A stretch of DNA of 64,000 bases from Symsagittifera roscoffensis (taxonomy: Eukaryota > Xenacoelomorpha > Acoela > Convolutidae): positions 64,001 through 128,000 of the forward strand of contig NW_026971550.1 in assembly GCF_963678635.1 (NCBI RefSeq). Reading direction: 5' to 3'. Made by a program: the position numbers and the translations under genes. Below are positions 11,940 through 22,193 of this stretch, piece by piece. How positions within the stretch are numbered: position 1 is the first letter of the stretch; every line of letters starts with the position of its first letter. Below the pieces are notes generated by a model. That model was not told the origin of the DNA. It saw only the letters and a list, made by a program, of their open reading frames with translations, and made no database searches.

Positions 11940-12320
11940 TAATGGAATCCGCAAACAAATAGCGGATTTCACTTACAATTTGCGGATTCCACTTACAATT
12001 TGCGGATTCTGCTTACAATTTGCGGATTCCATTTACAATTGACTGATTCCACTTACAGTTGCGGATTCCGCAACAGCTCAATTTAACGATACAAATGTTT
12101 TATCATTTGTTTGTGGACTCCACAAACTGTTCTGGATTTCGCAAATACAGTTGCGGATTCCGCAAATTCGCGTCTTTTTGGAGCAATTTTGAGCGGTACA
12201 ATGATTTAGGTATTTGTTTGTGGAATCCAAAAAAGCACAGAAGATCAAAGAAAAGTAGCAATGATGCGGATTCCGCGACAAATCTGATTTTGGCCTGTTG
12301 CGGATTCCGTTTACAATGCA
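11940..12320. repeat. Cluster of GCGGATTCC palindromic motifs, right block
   Basis: About ten copies of GCGGATTCC(A/G)C. Five nearly tandem 23-bp spacings with TTACAATT lie between 11970 and 12070, and a complete 15-nt palindrome TTGCGGATTCCGCAA lies at 12151-12165. Confidence 0.8.
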
Positions 12321-12639
12321 GAGAATGCGAAGCTCGGCCTCGTAATGATTGAAGGAGATTGTAACCATGTATCACATAAAATGAAATTAAAAAGAGTTAT
12401 TGATACTAGCAAAAATAGATATTGGCTAAATACCTCAAATCTGTCAGCCTTCATGAAAAATAAACATCTTAAGAACACAAAGTCATTAGGCCAAAAAAAT
12501 AAAGCATTTATTAAAAGTAATATCAAGTGTAGCCAATTCATCACTTGCCGTCGAGACACCCCTCCCCTCCCCCTCCACCTCCCCCGTTAGTTATTATAAT
12601 TGTCTTAGCCCACCCAACCTAATTTTTTTCAAAGGTCCC

Positions 12640-13600
12640 CTCGAAACCAAAACACACTTGGTCACTGTCGAAAAAGTTGAAACATATTCGAGCAGAGTCA
12701 AAACATACCCAACTTTGGTCAAAAGAGTCAAAGCATACGCATACGTCGAGCACAGTCAAAGCACAGGTCAAGCACAACCTGATTTTATCGGAATTTGGTT
12801 TTTGTAAAGATTTTAATCAATTTTTAACTTAGAAACAGAGCAAAAAAATCGGCTAAGAAAAACCTCCGCCAGGAAGTTGCAATGAGCAACAATTTTTTTG
12901 AAGAGATTTGCTTGCCGCAATTTTAAAATTTTCAGAGGGAGCTTTTATTTTTTTTAATATAAGAGTTCCTGCGGCATAAAAAAGGAAATTTTTTGTCAAA
13001 AATTCTAAAAATATCAAATTTCAAATCAACAGTTTCAGTTCACATTTGTTAAGAAAAAGCAAACTGAAAGGTTCATTTTGTATTATTTAGTTTTCGATGC
13101 AAAACATTCGAATTTTCCATATTTTTAGAGTTTATTTTTAATTCATTCATCATCAGAAAAAATTAACTGAAATTGAACTAATTTTATTCGATAGTCGAGA
13201 GAGAAAAAAAAGTCAAAACATGGATCAACCACAGTCAAAACATAGGTCGAGAAAAGTAGAGACATACCCATTTTTGCTATAAAGTCGAAACATATCGATG
13301 CGGGGTCCAAAAACTAACTTTTAAAGAATGTCGGTTGTAGAAATTTGGTCAAGAAAGTCGAAATATGTATGAACCGGGTCGAACAAAGTCGAACAGTTTT
13401 TCGGTTGGGTCGAAAAGTTGAAACTTACATAAAGTTCAAAGGCAACCCGCGGGAAACACAATCCATTGATAGAAAAACTGTTTGCTCTGTAGCTTCAGAA
13501 ATAGTCAAATAAAACATAAATGAACTGAGTCGAACAAAGTCGAAAAGTTTGTCTGTTGGGTCAAAAAGTTGAAACTTACAAAAACTTCAAAACCTACCCG
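12640..13600. repeat. Degenerate GTCGAAACATAC-type repeats
   Basis: Scattered variants of GTC(G/A)AAACATA(C/G)CC separated by GGTC(A/G)AG. A longer duplicated block around GGGTCGAACAAAGTCGAA occurs near 13378 and 13526. No gene is visible. Confidence 0.6.
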
Positions 13601-14380
13601 TTTTGTGGTAGGACTTATGATTTGTTTTTAAGTTCAGTTCAAATCGATTTGATACAAGTTTAGAAAAGTACTCTTCAGCTACGCAAAAAGAAATGCTGGC
13701 AAATTTTTCAATTGATTAGTATCGTGGAATAGTGGTAGTTTAAACAAATCAAACAAAAATTTTCCACGTGATATACTTTTTAGACATTCGAACGTTGAAA
13801 AAAGTTCAAGATATTTTACCATTTTTAGTTTTCTTAGTTCACCTTTGAATCTCTTTTACTACCTTTTAGTGTAGATTGAAAAACACCTTACGAATTACAA
13901 TTTATCAATAATTGCGCGCTGTCTATAGACAACTGAGGTGTTTGTCGACTTTTGCTATGTTTTGACGTATTTTTTTGATTATTAAGGATATCAGTGTTGC
14001 TCATTTTTCTAAACTAAAATTATTTCAGTTTTCCAAATTCTTTCGGGTGATTCTCTTTTTTTGAAGTTGTTTTTGAAGCTGAATCCATGAATGACAAGGT
14101 AAAATTTGCTACGAAACATTGGTAACAATGTAAATGGTGAATTTCAAAAGCTTTGTATGAAATAAGTGTTTGTCACGTTTCTTGGTTACTGATCTTTCAG
14201 TAGATATTATTCATTGTTAAGCAGTTTGTTTTCTACTCTAATTCAGTTGTACAAAAAAATTTTTAGAAGATGTGCTTTAAAATCTAAAATGAGGAATCGG
14301 AACAGTGTTTTGGCTGAAACATTAAAGGAGCTCCACACAACAGCCACCCGCATCCAAGTTTAGGCGTAAATAATTGATTG
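13601..14380. other. AT-rich non-coding stretch
   Basis: No supported gene or clear repeat. Confidence 0.4.
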
Positions 14381-15260
14381 TAACGGATTATTATGATGAT
14401 TTTTTGACAATTATAATTGACTATAATTACCAAAATTAGTTCTTTAAGGGATTTATAATTGATTATAATCTTGATATTTTCCAAGAGATTATAATCCCTT
14501 ATAATCGATTATAATTGATTATAATTGATTATAGTTCTTACTAAAAAACCTTAAAATCAATTATAATCGATTATAATCGATTATAATCTCCTATTTTGCC
14601 AAAGTTTTCTAATTTCGAATTATATCTTATGGGTTAATATTTTTGTATCAATAAGAAAATCTCTAAAAGAGAGATCTGAACACAAAGTTTTACCACGAAA
14701 CAAAAGTATCATATGAGTGGAAAGGTTCTCGCGAAAGATGAAAAATAAATTTTCCGAATCAATCATGAAACTAAATCAAATTGCTGATGTTTTGGTGTTT
14801 AAAACAGCTTAAAATATGCATCACAAAACAACTCTAATGGGGAAGAAATGAAAAAAATATATAAATTTGAATTAATTGGAAAACTTTTAAAAAAATTGTC
14901 TCATTTTTCATAGGAACCAACGTCCACAAAAAGCATAAAATATAAGCAATTTAGATGCAACTTCGCAGACAAAAATGGACAAACAAAAGGGATTATAATC
15001 AATTATAATCGATTATAATGGATGTTTGTGCAAAACTAAGGAAATAGAAATTTGAATAAAAATAATGGATTAAAATCAATTATAATCGATTATAATTGTA
15101 TCGAAAAATAGACGAATAAATAATCGATTATAATCGATTATAATGGATTATAAGTATTTATAATTTGATTTTAAAAAGAGAGATTATAATTGATTATTAA
15201 TTGATTAAGATCGATTGTTTCTCAATTTTCGTGAGACTGGTACTTAAATTGTAATATAAT
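14380..15260. repeat. GATTATAATC palindrome-rich array
   Basis: Clusters of the self-complementary 10-mer GATTATAATC and its variant GATTATAATT, densest at 14457-14595 and 14990-15265, separated by ordinary AT-rich DNA. Each unit is a perfect palindrome. Confidence 0.85.
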
Positions 15261-15264
15261 CGAT

Positions 15265-16910
15265 TATTAACGCTGGATGCGGGCAATCTATGAAACTGGA
15301 TGCGGGCAATCTTTTGTTTCAGTTGGTTTTAGTTAGATTTGAGTCTGGAAGAGAAAACTACTTCTGACAACATTATAGCGAAAAACTAAAAACTCTAAAC
15401 CTCTTTCCTGAAAAGCCGGATCAGGAAGAAGCAAGAACTTGCTTAAAGTCTCACAGAAACAAGACGCAAAAAATAGCCGAATAATAGTTGGAGCGCATGC
15501 ATTGGAGAGCGGGACTCATATATTACCCAACTCTGCGAACCGCACTAACATAAATTTCAACAAAATGTTATCTTAAGATTTCAATCCTGCTATAAAAGAG
15601 CATTCCTAGGGATTCTTGAATAACTTGAAAATTTCAGAACATTGCTTTTTGTGGAAATCAGAGCGATCGTACTTTTTGATGATAAACACAAGGTTGGCCA
15701 CGACAAGTCTTAATTCGGTTTTTGGGAGAACTACTTGTTTTATGATGGCTTTCATATTGTAAAGAATTCATTCTAAAGGGCAATAATGGCAAAAATGGGA
15801 CATATAGCACTCGCGGAGTTTTCAAAAGCATTTTTTGAATCGATCGGGACGTTTTGACAATAGACTTTTTAAGTTTTCTACCGGTTAATGACAAAATCTT
15901 CACCAAGAACGAACTCTTACTAATGTGCCAGAACTCTATGAACTAAGAGGAGATGAACCAGAGAATAAATTTGGGACCTTTTTTCTTGATGTATGTTTTA
16001 TTGATGTTGAATCCCCTGTCCACATTTTATTTCAGTGAGCGACGATTGCTTAAAGATGAACGCGAACAATATTTTGGATTCAGTTTTATCAGATTTGCAA
16101 ATATCAGATCGAATAATTCAGTCACAAATTTTCAGAGTTTAACGCTTCAGAAACCCTGATTTCTCCTCCCTATTTATTGAAAAAAGCGATAATGAGTTTT
16201 TAAAATATTACAATAATAACTATGATATATATTTAGAATTAAGCTCACATGTCATAATTGACTAACAAAAAATGACAGACGCAAAAAAAAACATTTAATT
16301 TGACATTGAAAAATCTACTCACACCAGCTTTAAAGTTTTTTCTCCAATGCATTAGTATCATTCACTTTGATTACTCAATTTTAGTCTTCTACAGTGTTGT
16401 CAATGTTCCGAAAGTTCTCTAGAAAAAAGTTGATTTGGGTTGTGAACAGAAACAAACCTCGGCATTAGAAAATAAGAAAATTATCACCAGCAGGAAAAAA
16501 ACCGCAGTGGAACCAAATTGTTGAATTTACTTAATTGCACGCTAACCAAAGGGAAACAAAAAAACTTTCGGTAACGACACCCAGCTAGTGACATGAAAAC
16601 TGAAAATAAATGAGAGAACATCTCAGATCAATTTGAAAAACCATAGTTCAACAGTTTTTCTTCATATACCAGTTTTCCTTCTTTCTTAACAAAAAGAATT
16701 TAACAAGAAATCGACTTTTTGTGAAACGAAGCTACTAGAAACAATTCGAAATGTCAGCGAAGTAATTTTTCTTGGCAATGAAATCATAGTTTAAATCACT
16801 AAACGCAAAAGAGAACTAATCAGCGCACAGATGTGATTTTCAAGTTTAAAAGAGGAAAATTAGAAGATAACAAAACGTTGAACATGGTGCTAAAATGTTG
16901 TTGGGTTTCC
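15265..16910. other. AT-rich non-coding stretch
   Basis: Short open frames occur (for example 15658-15906 minus and 15953-16159 plus), but none shows a recognisable domain. I see no strong repeat. Confidence 0.4.
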
Positions 16911-16914
16911 TCAT

Positions 16915-17421
16915 AACGACATTTTTGTAACAGATTTCGAAGAAAACGGAATATTTATATTCTGTGTGGTTTTTTACTCAGTCAATTTTTGCTGATCGAA
17001 ATAATAGTTTTTAACAACAATTTTTTATACCCCATTGAAGATATCGACTTTCTTCAAAATGTTCAAATTCAAAATGATATTTCACCACCAATTTTTTTTG
17101 TAAACTTTTGGGTATTTGAAAATTGCCAAATTGGCCATGTTTTGAACTAAATTATGTGCGCTTTAAGTGTTAATGCATAACGCTCAGGGCTTAACGCGAA
17201 TTATTTATGCGTGAGGAATTATCCCGTAAAATAAATCGTCACAATTTGAAATGAGGCTAGCTAATCAGCCGTAATAATTTTGTACGACTCACAACTTCAA
17301 ATTTTGATATTGTCCAAAATATATAGGTTTTCAATATTTTTTCCCAAAAAACTATTCGATATGAATGAAGGGATAGTCGGGACATTCAGGGCTTTGCCCT
17401 GATATACGAGCAGTCTTGTTA
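16915..17421 (+). repeat. Dispersed repeat, copy II (diverged)
   Basis: Collinear with 1-601, ending in the hairpin-bearing tail AGGGCTTTGCCCTGATATAC. It has many substitutions and indels. A short inverted fragment of the same tail follows at about 17470-17545. Confidence 0.6.
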
Positions 17422-17721
17422 TTGTTTTAGTTTGTTTTAGATAGATTTGAGTCTGCATTTAAAGCAAAAAAACTAACAAGATATCTCGTATCAGGTCGAG
17501 GCCTTGAATGATCCGACTGTCCATAAACTGGTCTCGAATAGTTTTTGGTTAATGAAATATTGACAAACTCGTGTATGGTATTAATAAGACCAGTTAGCCT
17601 GCCTCAATATATATTGGAATGGTTTTTCGGATAATTCGCTACGCGCAAATAATGCGCGTTCAGCTTTTGGCGTAGTTTAATCACAGCGCTTGTCACGTTA
17701 GTATGTCCACAGCAACAATTA

Positions 17722-17787
17722 AGTCTGGGTAGTCTAGTGGTTGGCGCGCTCTCTCTGAGAAGATCCATGGTTCGATCCCATAGAGCA
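17722..17787 (+). other. tRNA-derived (SINE-like) segment
   Basis: It has an A-box-like stretch (TAGTCTAGTGGTTGGCGCGC) and a B-box GGTTCGATCCC with T-arm pairing of 4 of 5 bp, at the spacing of a tRNA. The acceptor arms do not pair, so it is not a functional tRNA. It is best read as a tRNA-derived SINE head or tRNA pseudogene. It abuts dispersed-repeat copy III. Confidence 0.5.
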
Positions 17788-17799
17788 TAAAAGTATAAG

Positions 17800-18320
17800 A
17801 AGACTGCTCGTATCAGGGCGAGGCTCTGAATGTTCCGACTGCCATTTAAGGTCTAAGGAGCAGAAAAAAAATGAAAAGTTAAGTCAAAAAATAAAATAAT
17901 TTTTTTTTCGATATTGATAGTTTTGCGAAAATCATCCCCTCACACGCCATATAAAGTACAAAAAGATTGTTTTCGCTCGTACCAACAAATCAATTATGAC
18001 AATAAAGCTTTCTTCAACCAATATGGAACAATTTCTCAGAAGAATTAAATTCCTTACGCGTTGATAGCGCGATATATTTGGCGCATTAATTGTCCAAAAT
18101 TGGCCAAAATGGCAATCTTTAAACCCCCATAACTTTTCAAAAAAAATCATAGAATAAATATCTTTTCAAATTTAAGCTCAGGACAACAATACCTTTCGAA
18201 TGATATTTTAAAAATTCAGCCAAAATGGCTAGTTAAAAAGTCGAATACTGTCAGAAGAAAAAAAAAAACCCACCCCAAGCACAAATATTCCGTTACTTAC
18301 GTTACAAAAGTCAGAAGAAC
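17800..18320 (-). repeat. Dispersed repeat, copy III (inverted)
   Basis: Reverse complement of 1-601 over nearly its full length, including the terminal hairpin tail near 17805-17835 and the GTAACGGAATATTTGTGCT segment near 18270-18300. It lies just outside the element A insertion site. Confidence 0.7.
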
Positions 18321-18400
18321 AATGCTAAAATGGAGAACTACAAATCCTAATATGTCTGTGACCATGCCGGATTACTTGTTTTTTTGTCAAACAAATCAGT

Positions 18401-18404
18401 CATC
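18401..18404. repeat. Target-site duplication CATC, left
   Basis: CATC directly abuts the left LTR and recurs at 45701-45704 after the right LTR. Its position supports retroviral-type integration. A 4-bp match alone has a 1/256 chance, but both LTR ends also fit TG...CA. Confidence 0.8.
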
Positions 18405-18814
18405 TGAGTTAGGACCGAGTTGGTTAACTCATAGAGTAATTTCGGATAGGGTACACCGTCTGCTCGTCACGCTATCTTATTTTCGGCCGGATAGATTCGT
18501 GCAACTTCTTAGTCTAATACCGATCCTAATCTTACTCTTATACTATCTAGTCTCAGGTTGTTTAACTAGTCTCTGCTAGGCTCAATAGATCTAGGGTATA
18601 CTGGTTTATTGCGGCTGCTGAAGTGCTCGGGAGAGTCCAACTAATTTCTAAGTTAAATTCAAATCTCTCTGGTGCTGAAATTACAAGTAACTTCAGCACT
18701 TACAAATAAGTGGGTTGTTAGTTAGATGGATCATGATTGGTTAATATTAAATACTTTACATTGGTAAAATATCTAAATTATCCAATCATAAAATGTAGTT
18801 TAGATCAGGTTCCA
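18405..18814 (-). repeat. 3' LTR of element A
   Basis: 410 bp, beginning TGGAACCTGATC and ending CCTAACTCA on the sense strand. It matches the LTR at 45291-45700 except for about one substitution (near 18777). It contains AATAAA on the sense strand (18605-18610 on this strand as TTTATT), a candidate polyadenylation signal. Confidence 0.95.
18605..18610 (-). terminator. Candidate polyadenylation signal in 3' LTR
   Basis: AATAAA on the minus strand inside the LTR, in the context GCAATAAACCAG. The same hexamer is in the 5' LTR at 45491-45496. It is presumed to set the R-region 3' end. Confidence 0.5.
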
Positions 18815-18824
18815 CCCATCCGGG
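18815..18824 (-). other. Candidate polypurine tract
   Basis: The sense-strand sequence just before the 3' LTR is CCCGGATGGG. Its last seven bases are mostly purine, a short and imperfect tract in the position where plus-strand DNA priming occurs. Confidence 0.4.
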
Positions 18825-20387
18825 TTTTACAGAGTTTTTTAGAATAGTTCTTCTGCAATTCGAAGGATGGATGATGGAAGTTGGTGTTTGGCGAACATCT
18901 TATTTCTTCTGTTTCCTTTTTGTTAAAGAAGTTCCAAGAAGCTGGAGTTAGAGACATAAGACGTTGTGTCTTCTAGTGACAACGACTAAGTCTTTGCAAC
19001 AAACTCAAATCTGATTTCAGAATGGTTTGCTATGTCAGGTTTTTCTGTTCTGCGTGGAGATTGTGCGTGGAGGGGATGCCTGGTTACTCGGATCTGTACG
19101 TATACTTGAACATCGAGTTGGTCATTGGTCTAGTTCAATGAAGTCCTTTTCTGCGAAGTCAAGTCGTACTCTAAATCCTTTGAGTTGTGATTGTGAGTGG
19201 CATATCGATTGTGGTTGGTCATTCCCTCTCGAGTGTAGTGGGGTCGTTTTGTCTTTAGATGTTCGTCCTTGGTGTTGTATTCTGATCTATGTATTGCATA
19301 ATGTAATTTACATTTTATAAAACATTTATTAGTTTAATATTTTTTAATTATGATTTTAGTTAGTTGTTTTCACAAAAGCTTTTTGTTTTAGTTCGGTTAT
19401 TTTGAAGAGTTACTCACACTTGAGTAGCTCTTATTAAAAATAGAGGTGTGGTCACAAAGCGTGGATGTAGCGCGGTGGGTTAGGCCGGCTATAGAGCATG
19501 CTCAGGACGTCCTTCCTGGTGGGTTAGGCCAGGAGTGGGAGTATGATTTCATGCGGTTTTTGTGAGGGGTCCTGTTATGTGACAACGTTTTATGTTGGGT
19601 TTATTGTGGTTTTTCTTATGTCTTGTTGGTTATGTCCTTTTTCCAAAAATCAAATTGTTCGTGGTATGGGTTTGTCTTTCGACTTTTTTGTGTTTTATTA
19701 TTTCTTTCTTAGACTTTATAATAGTCTTCAAAAGAATAAATTATCCAGTTTTAAACTGGGTTAATCCGGTTTGGGTACCGTTGGTTTCCTTTTCTTAGTC
19801 ATGCTGTTATTCTATGATTTGTGGTATTTAGTAAGCTGCGTTGGTTAGTTTTGTTTAGTATATGATTCCTTTCCAACCGGGTTAAAGGAAGGTTTGAAAC
19901 ATGTTATTATATGTTAGAGTTGTTGAGTGTGAAAACTTGAAACTGAAATTCATTATTTTAAACAATTCTTCGTGGGCGAGCTGTGCGAGTGTGGATAGAA
20001 TTTCTGTGCGAATGATTGAAAATATCAAAAGGTTAGTACTGCAATTGCATTTTATTAATTTACTGCATAGAATTTGGAAATTTACTGCTAGTTATGGGGG
20101 AATTTTAAGTTACAAATTTTCATTATAATTAGATTTACTGCTTGTGGGGAAAATTTTAGAAATGAATTTACTGCATTGGTATTAAATTTATAAGTTTATA
20201 AGTGTAAGAGATTAATAGAATTTTTGAAATTTGTTTGATGAAATTTGCGATTTTTATTTGTCTTTTGTGGTTTTTGTAGGTGATTGTCGGATGAAGGCTA
20301 AAAATCTAAAAAAAACATGGATAAAGTATGGTGAGTTTTTTAATATTTCAATTAGTTAGTTATATTCATTTAATTCATACTTACCTG
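18825..20387 (-). other. 3' non-coding region of element A
   Basis: About 1.56 kb between the 601-aa ORF and the 3' LTR. On the minus strand I find no substantial open frame. The plus-strand frames at 19027-19764 are not conserved with anything recognised. Confidence 0.6.
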
Positions 20388-22193
20388 TTAGTCGTCGGGG
20401 AAAAAACCGTGGGGGAAGATGTCGTGAATTAGTTCTGAAGTTGTTAGTAGTTTAGCTAAGATGCGGATGATATTTTTAGTCTGAAGCAGTGGCCAAAGCA
20501 ATTGGAGTGCCTTGATAGTGGTTAGTTCTTCAGTGCCAACTGCAAACTCATAAGGTGTGTTTTGGATTAGATTATATAATTTGTGATTGAATTTAGTGTT
20601 GTGGATGAATTCTAAAATTGGGATTTCTATAGGTTGTACAAACTCGTGCGGGATAAGGAAGGGTCGGGATTCTTCGGCGTTGAAGGTCTTGGTGATGGGA
20701 CAGAAGATGTACATTTGGGTTATGGGGTCATAATTACGAAGAATACCATGAAGGTTAGTATCTTTAATGCAATATGTGAAATTTAGGAAAAATGGTGAAG
20801 TGTATTTGGAATTAATGAATTGAAAACGATGGTGTGGTTGTCTAGAGGGTGTGTGTAGGTCAAAGTGATTTTGGATGAAGCGATAATAACTATATGTGTG
20901 GGTTTGTTTAGTGCGCAACATAATATCGTGTGAGCAGTGTAAATCTCTTTCGTGTGGTGCAAGGAAATTAAAGGTTAGTGAAAATATTTGGAAGCGTTCT
21001 TTAAAACTTTCGTATGCTTGTGTGTCTGTTAGTGCTTCTGAAATAATGTGATCAAACTTTCGGTCGAAGATGTTTAGTGTAAATATATATGGTGTCTTGA
21101 TGAAAAATTTCTCGGTAATTTGTGGATTAGCGAAGCGATCGTCGTCTAAGAATTGATCTTGGTTAGCTCTGATGATGTTGTGATCATAGTATTCGAGTGT
21201 ATATTCGTTAGCTCTAGGTGCAGTGTGTGTTTTTAGTGATTTTTTATATCCAACGTAAGTAAATTGTCTAGGTGTTAGTGGTGTAGTGAGTCGATATAGC
21301 ATGTCCGTATTTCGCTCTATATCGATGTGAGTGTTAGATAAAGGTAAGCAAAGAGGATTAGTAAAATGATAATATGAGGTCCAAGAGAGAGTGGGCATTA
21401 AAACGTATTCATCTACAAAGTTGCGTGTTTCGTTAGTGTCGTGGGGGGTGTTTAAGGTGTATTGTGGGAATGAGGGTAAGCTGATGGCTAAAAATTCTTT
21501 TGTGTTAGTATGCTTGGGGTGGTTGATGTATTCACGGGCTGTTCCTGGTTTTGCTGGGAAAGGATGGTTGGGGAACTTTCTTTTAAAAGTGCGGTAAGCT
21601 CTATTAGTGTTGAGTGAAGATTCAGTTGATGTGGATGATGGTGCTAATGATTCAGTATAATTTGAAGAGGGTGTAGGGGTAGGGGGGTTGGATGAATTTA
21701 TTGTGGAGGAGATTTGGTTTATGGTTGGGGTATTAAGGTGGTAGGGTTGTTGTTGAAGGGTAATAAAATTATCTAGCTCTGGGGAGATTCGGGGGGTGTC
21801 TGGAGAATGAGATGATTGGTCAGAATGGTATGAGGAGTAGGTTGGGGTAACTTGGGAAGCATAAGAGGGTGTGGGAGTGATTGGGTCAGGGTTATTGGAT
21901 AATATGGGTTGAAAAGGGGGTTGAGAAAAATTAGAAGAGTTATGAAAATTATTGGATGGGGATGGTTCTGAGTCGGCAAATTCATCGGGGGTTTCAATAT
22001 TCGGGTTATTGAGTTGTGAGATGGAATATAAAACTGAGATGTGTGAATTAGTGTCGGAATTCATGCCTGATGTTACATTACTAGATGGAAAATCGGGTGG
22101 CGGAAAAGCAAAAAGTGGTATTATTGGGATTGGAGAGGTAAGATTGGTTGGGTGGGAATTTGATCGGTGTAGTGATCCAAGTTGGCGGCTCAT
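20388..22193 (-). CDS. 601-aa accessory protein of unknown function (element A)
   Basis: An intact 601-codon frame. Its ATG overlaps the envelope gene stop in an ATGA arrangement (22190-22193), suggesting translation by termination-reinitiation from the envelope message. The first 205 or so residues are rich in Pro, Ser, Thr and Asn and probably disordered. The remainder (about 206-601) looks folded, with many aromatic residues, motifs such as FNFLAPHERDLHC near the middle and hydrophobic C-terminal helices. It has no signal peptide and no clear membrane anchor. I do not recognise the family. It is not a usual gag, pol or env product, and an intact frame of this length in a young element suggests it was under selection until recently. 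Confidence 0.75.
   Translation of the reverse strand: MSRQLGSLHRSNSHPTNLTSPIPIIPLFAFPPPDFPSSNVTSGMNSDTNSHISVLYSISQLNNPNIETPDEFADSEPSPSNNFHNSSNFSQPPFQPILSNNPDPITPTPSYASQVTPTYSSYHSDQSSHSPDTPRISPELDNFITLQQQPYHLNTPTINQISSTINSSNPPTPTPSSNYTESLAPSSTSTESSLNTNRAYRTFKRKFPNHPFPAKPGTAREYINHPKHTNTKEFLAISLPSFPQYTLNTPHDTNETRNFVDEYVLMPTLSWTSYYHFTNPLCLPLSNTHIDIERNTDMLYRLTTPLTPRQFTYVGYKKSLKTHTAPRANEYTLEYYDHNIIRANQDQFLDDDRFANPQITEKFFIKTPYIFTLNIFDRKFDHIISEALTDTQAYESFKERFQIFSLTFNFLAPHERDLHCSHDIMLRTKQTHTYSYYRFIQNHFDLHTPSRQPHHRFQFINSKYTSPFFLNFTYCIKDTNLHGILRNYDPITQMYIFCPITKTFNAEESRPFLIPHEFVQPIEIPILEFIHNTKFNHKLYNLIQNTPYEFAVGTEELTTIKALQLLWPLLQTKNIIRILAKLLTTSELIHDIFPHGFFPDD

Noticed and set aside
18322-18579. 85-codon plus frame across the left LTR, and its duplicate at 45238-45465
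   Set aside because: Antisense frames within the LTR repeat; similarity reflects LTR identity only.
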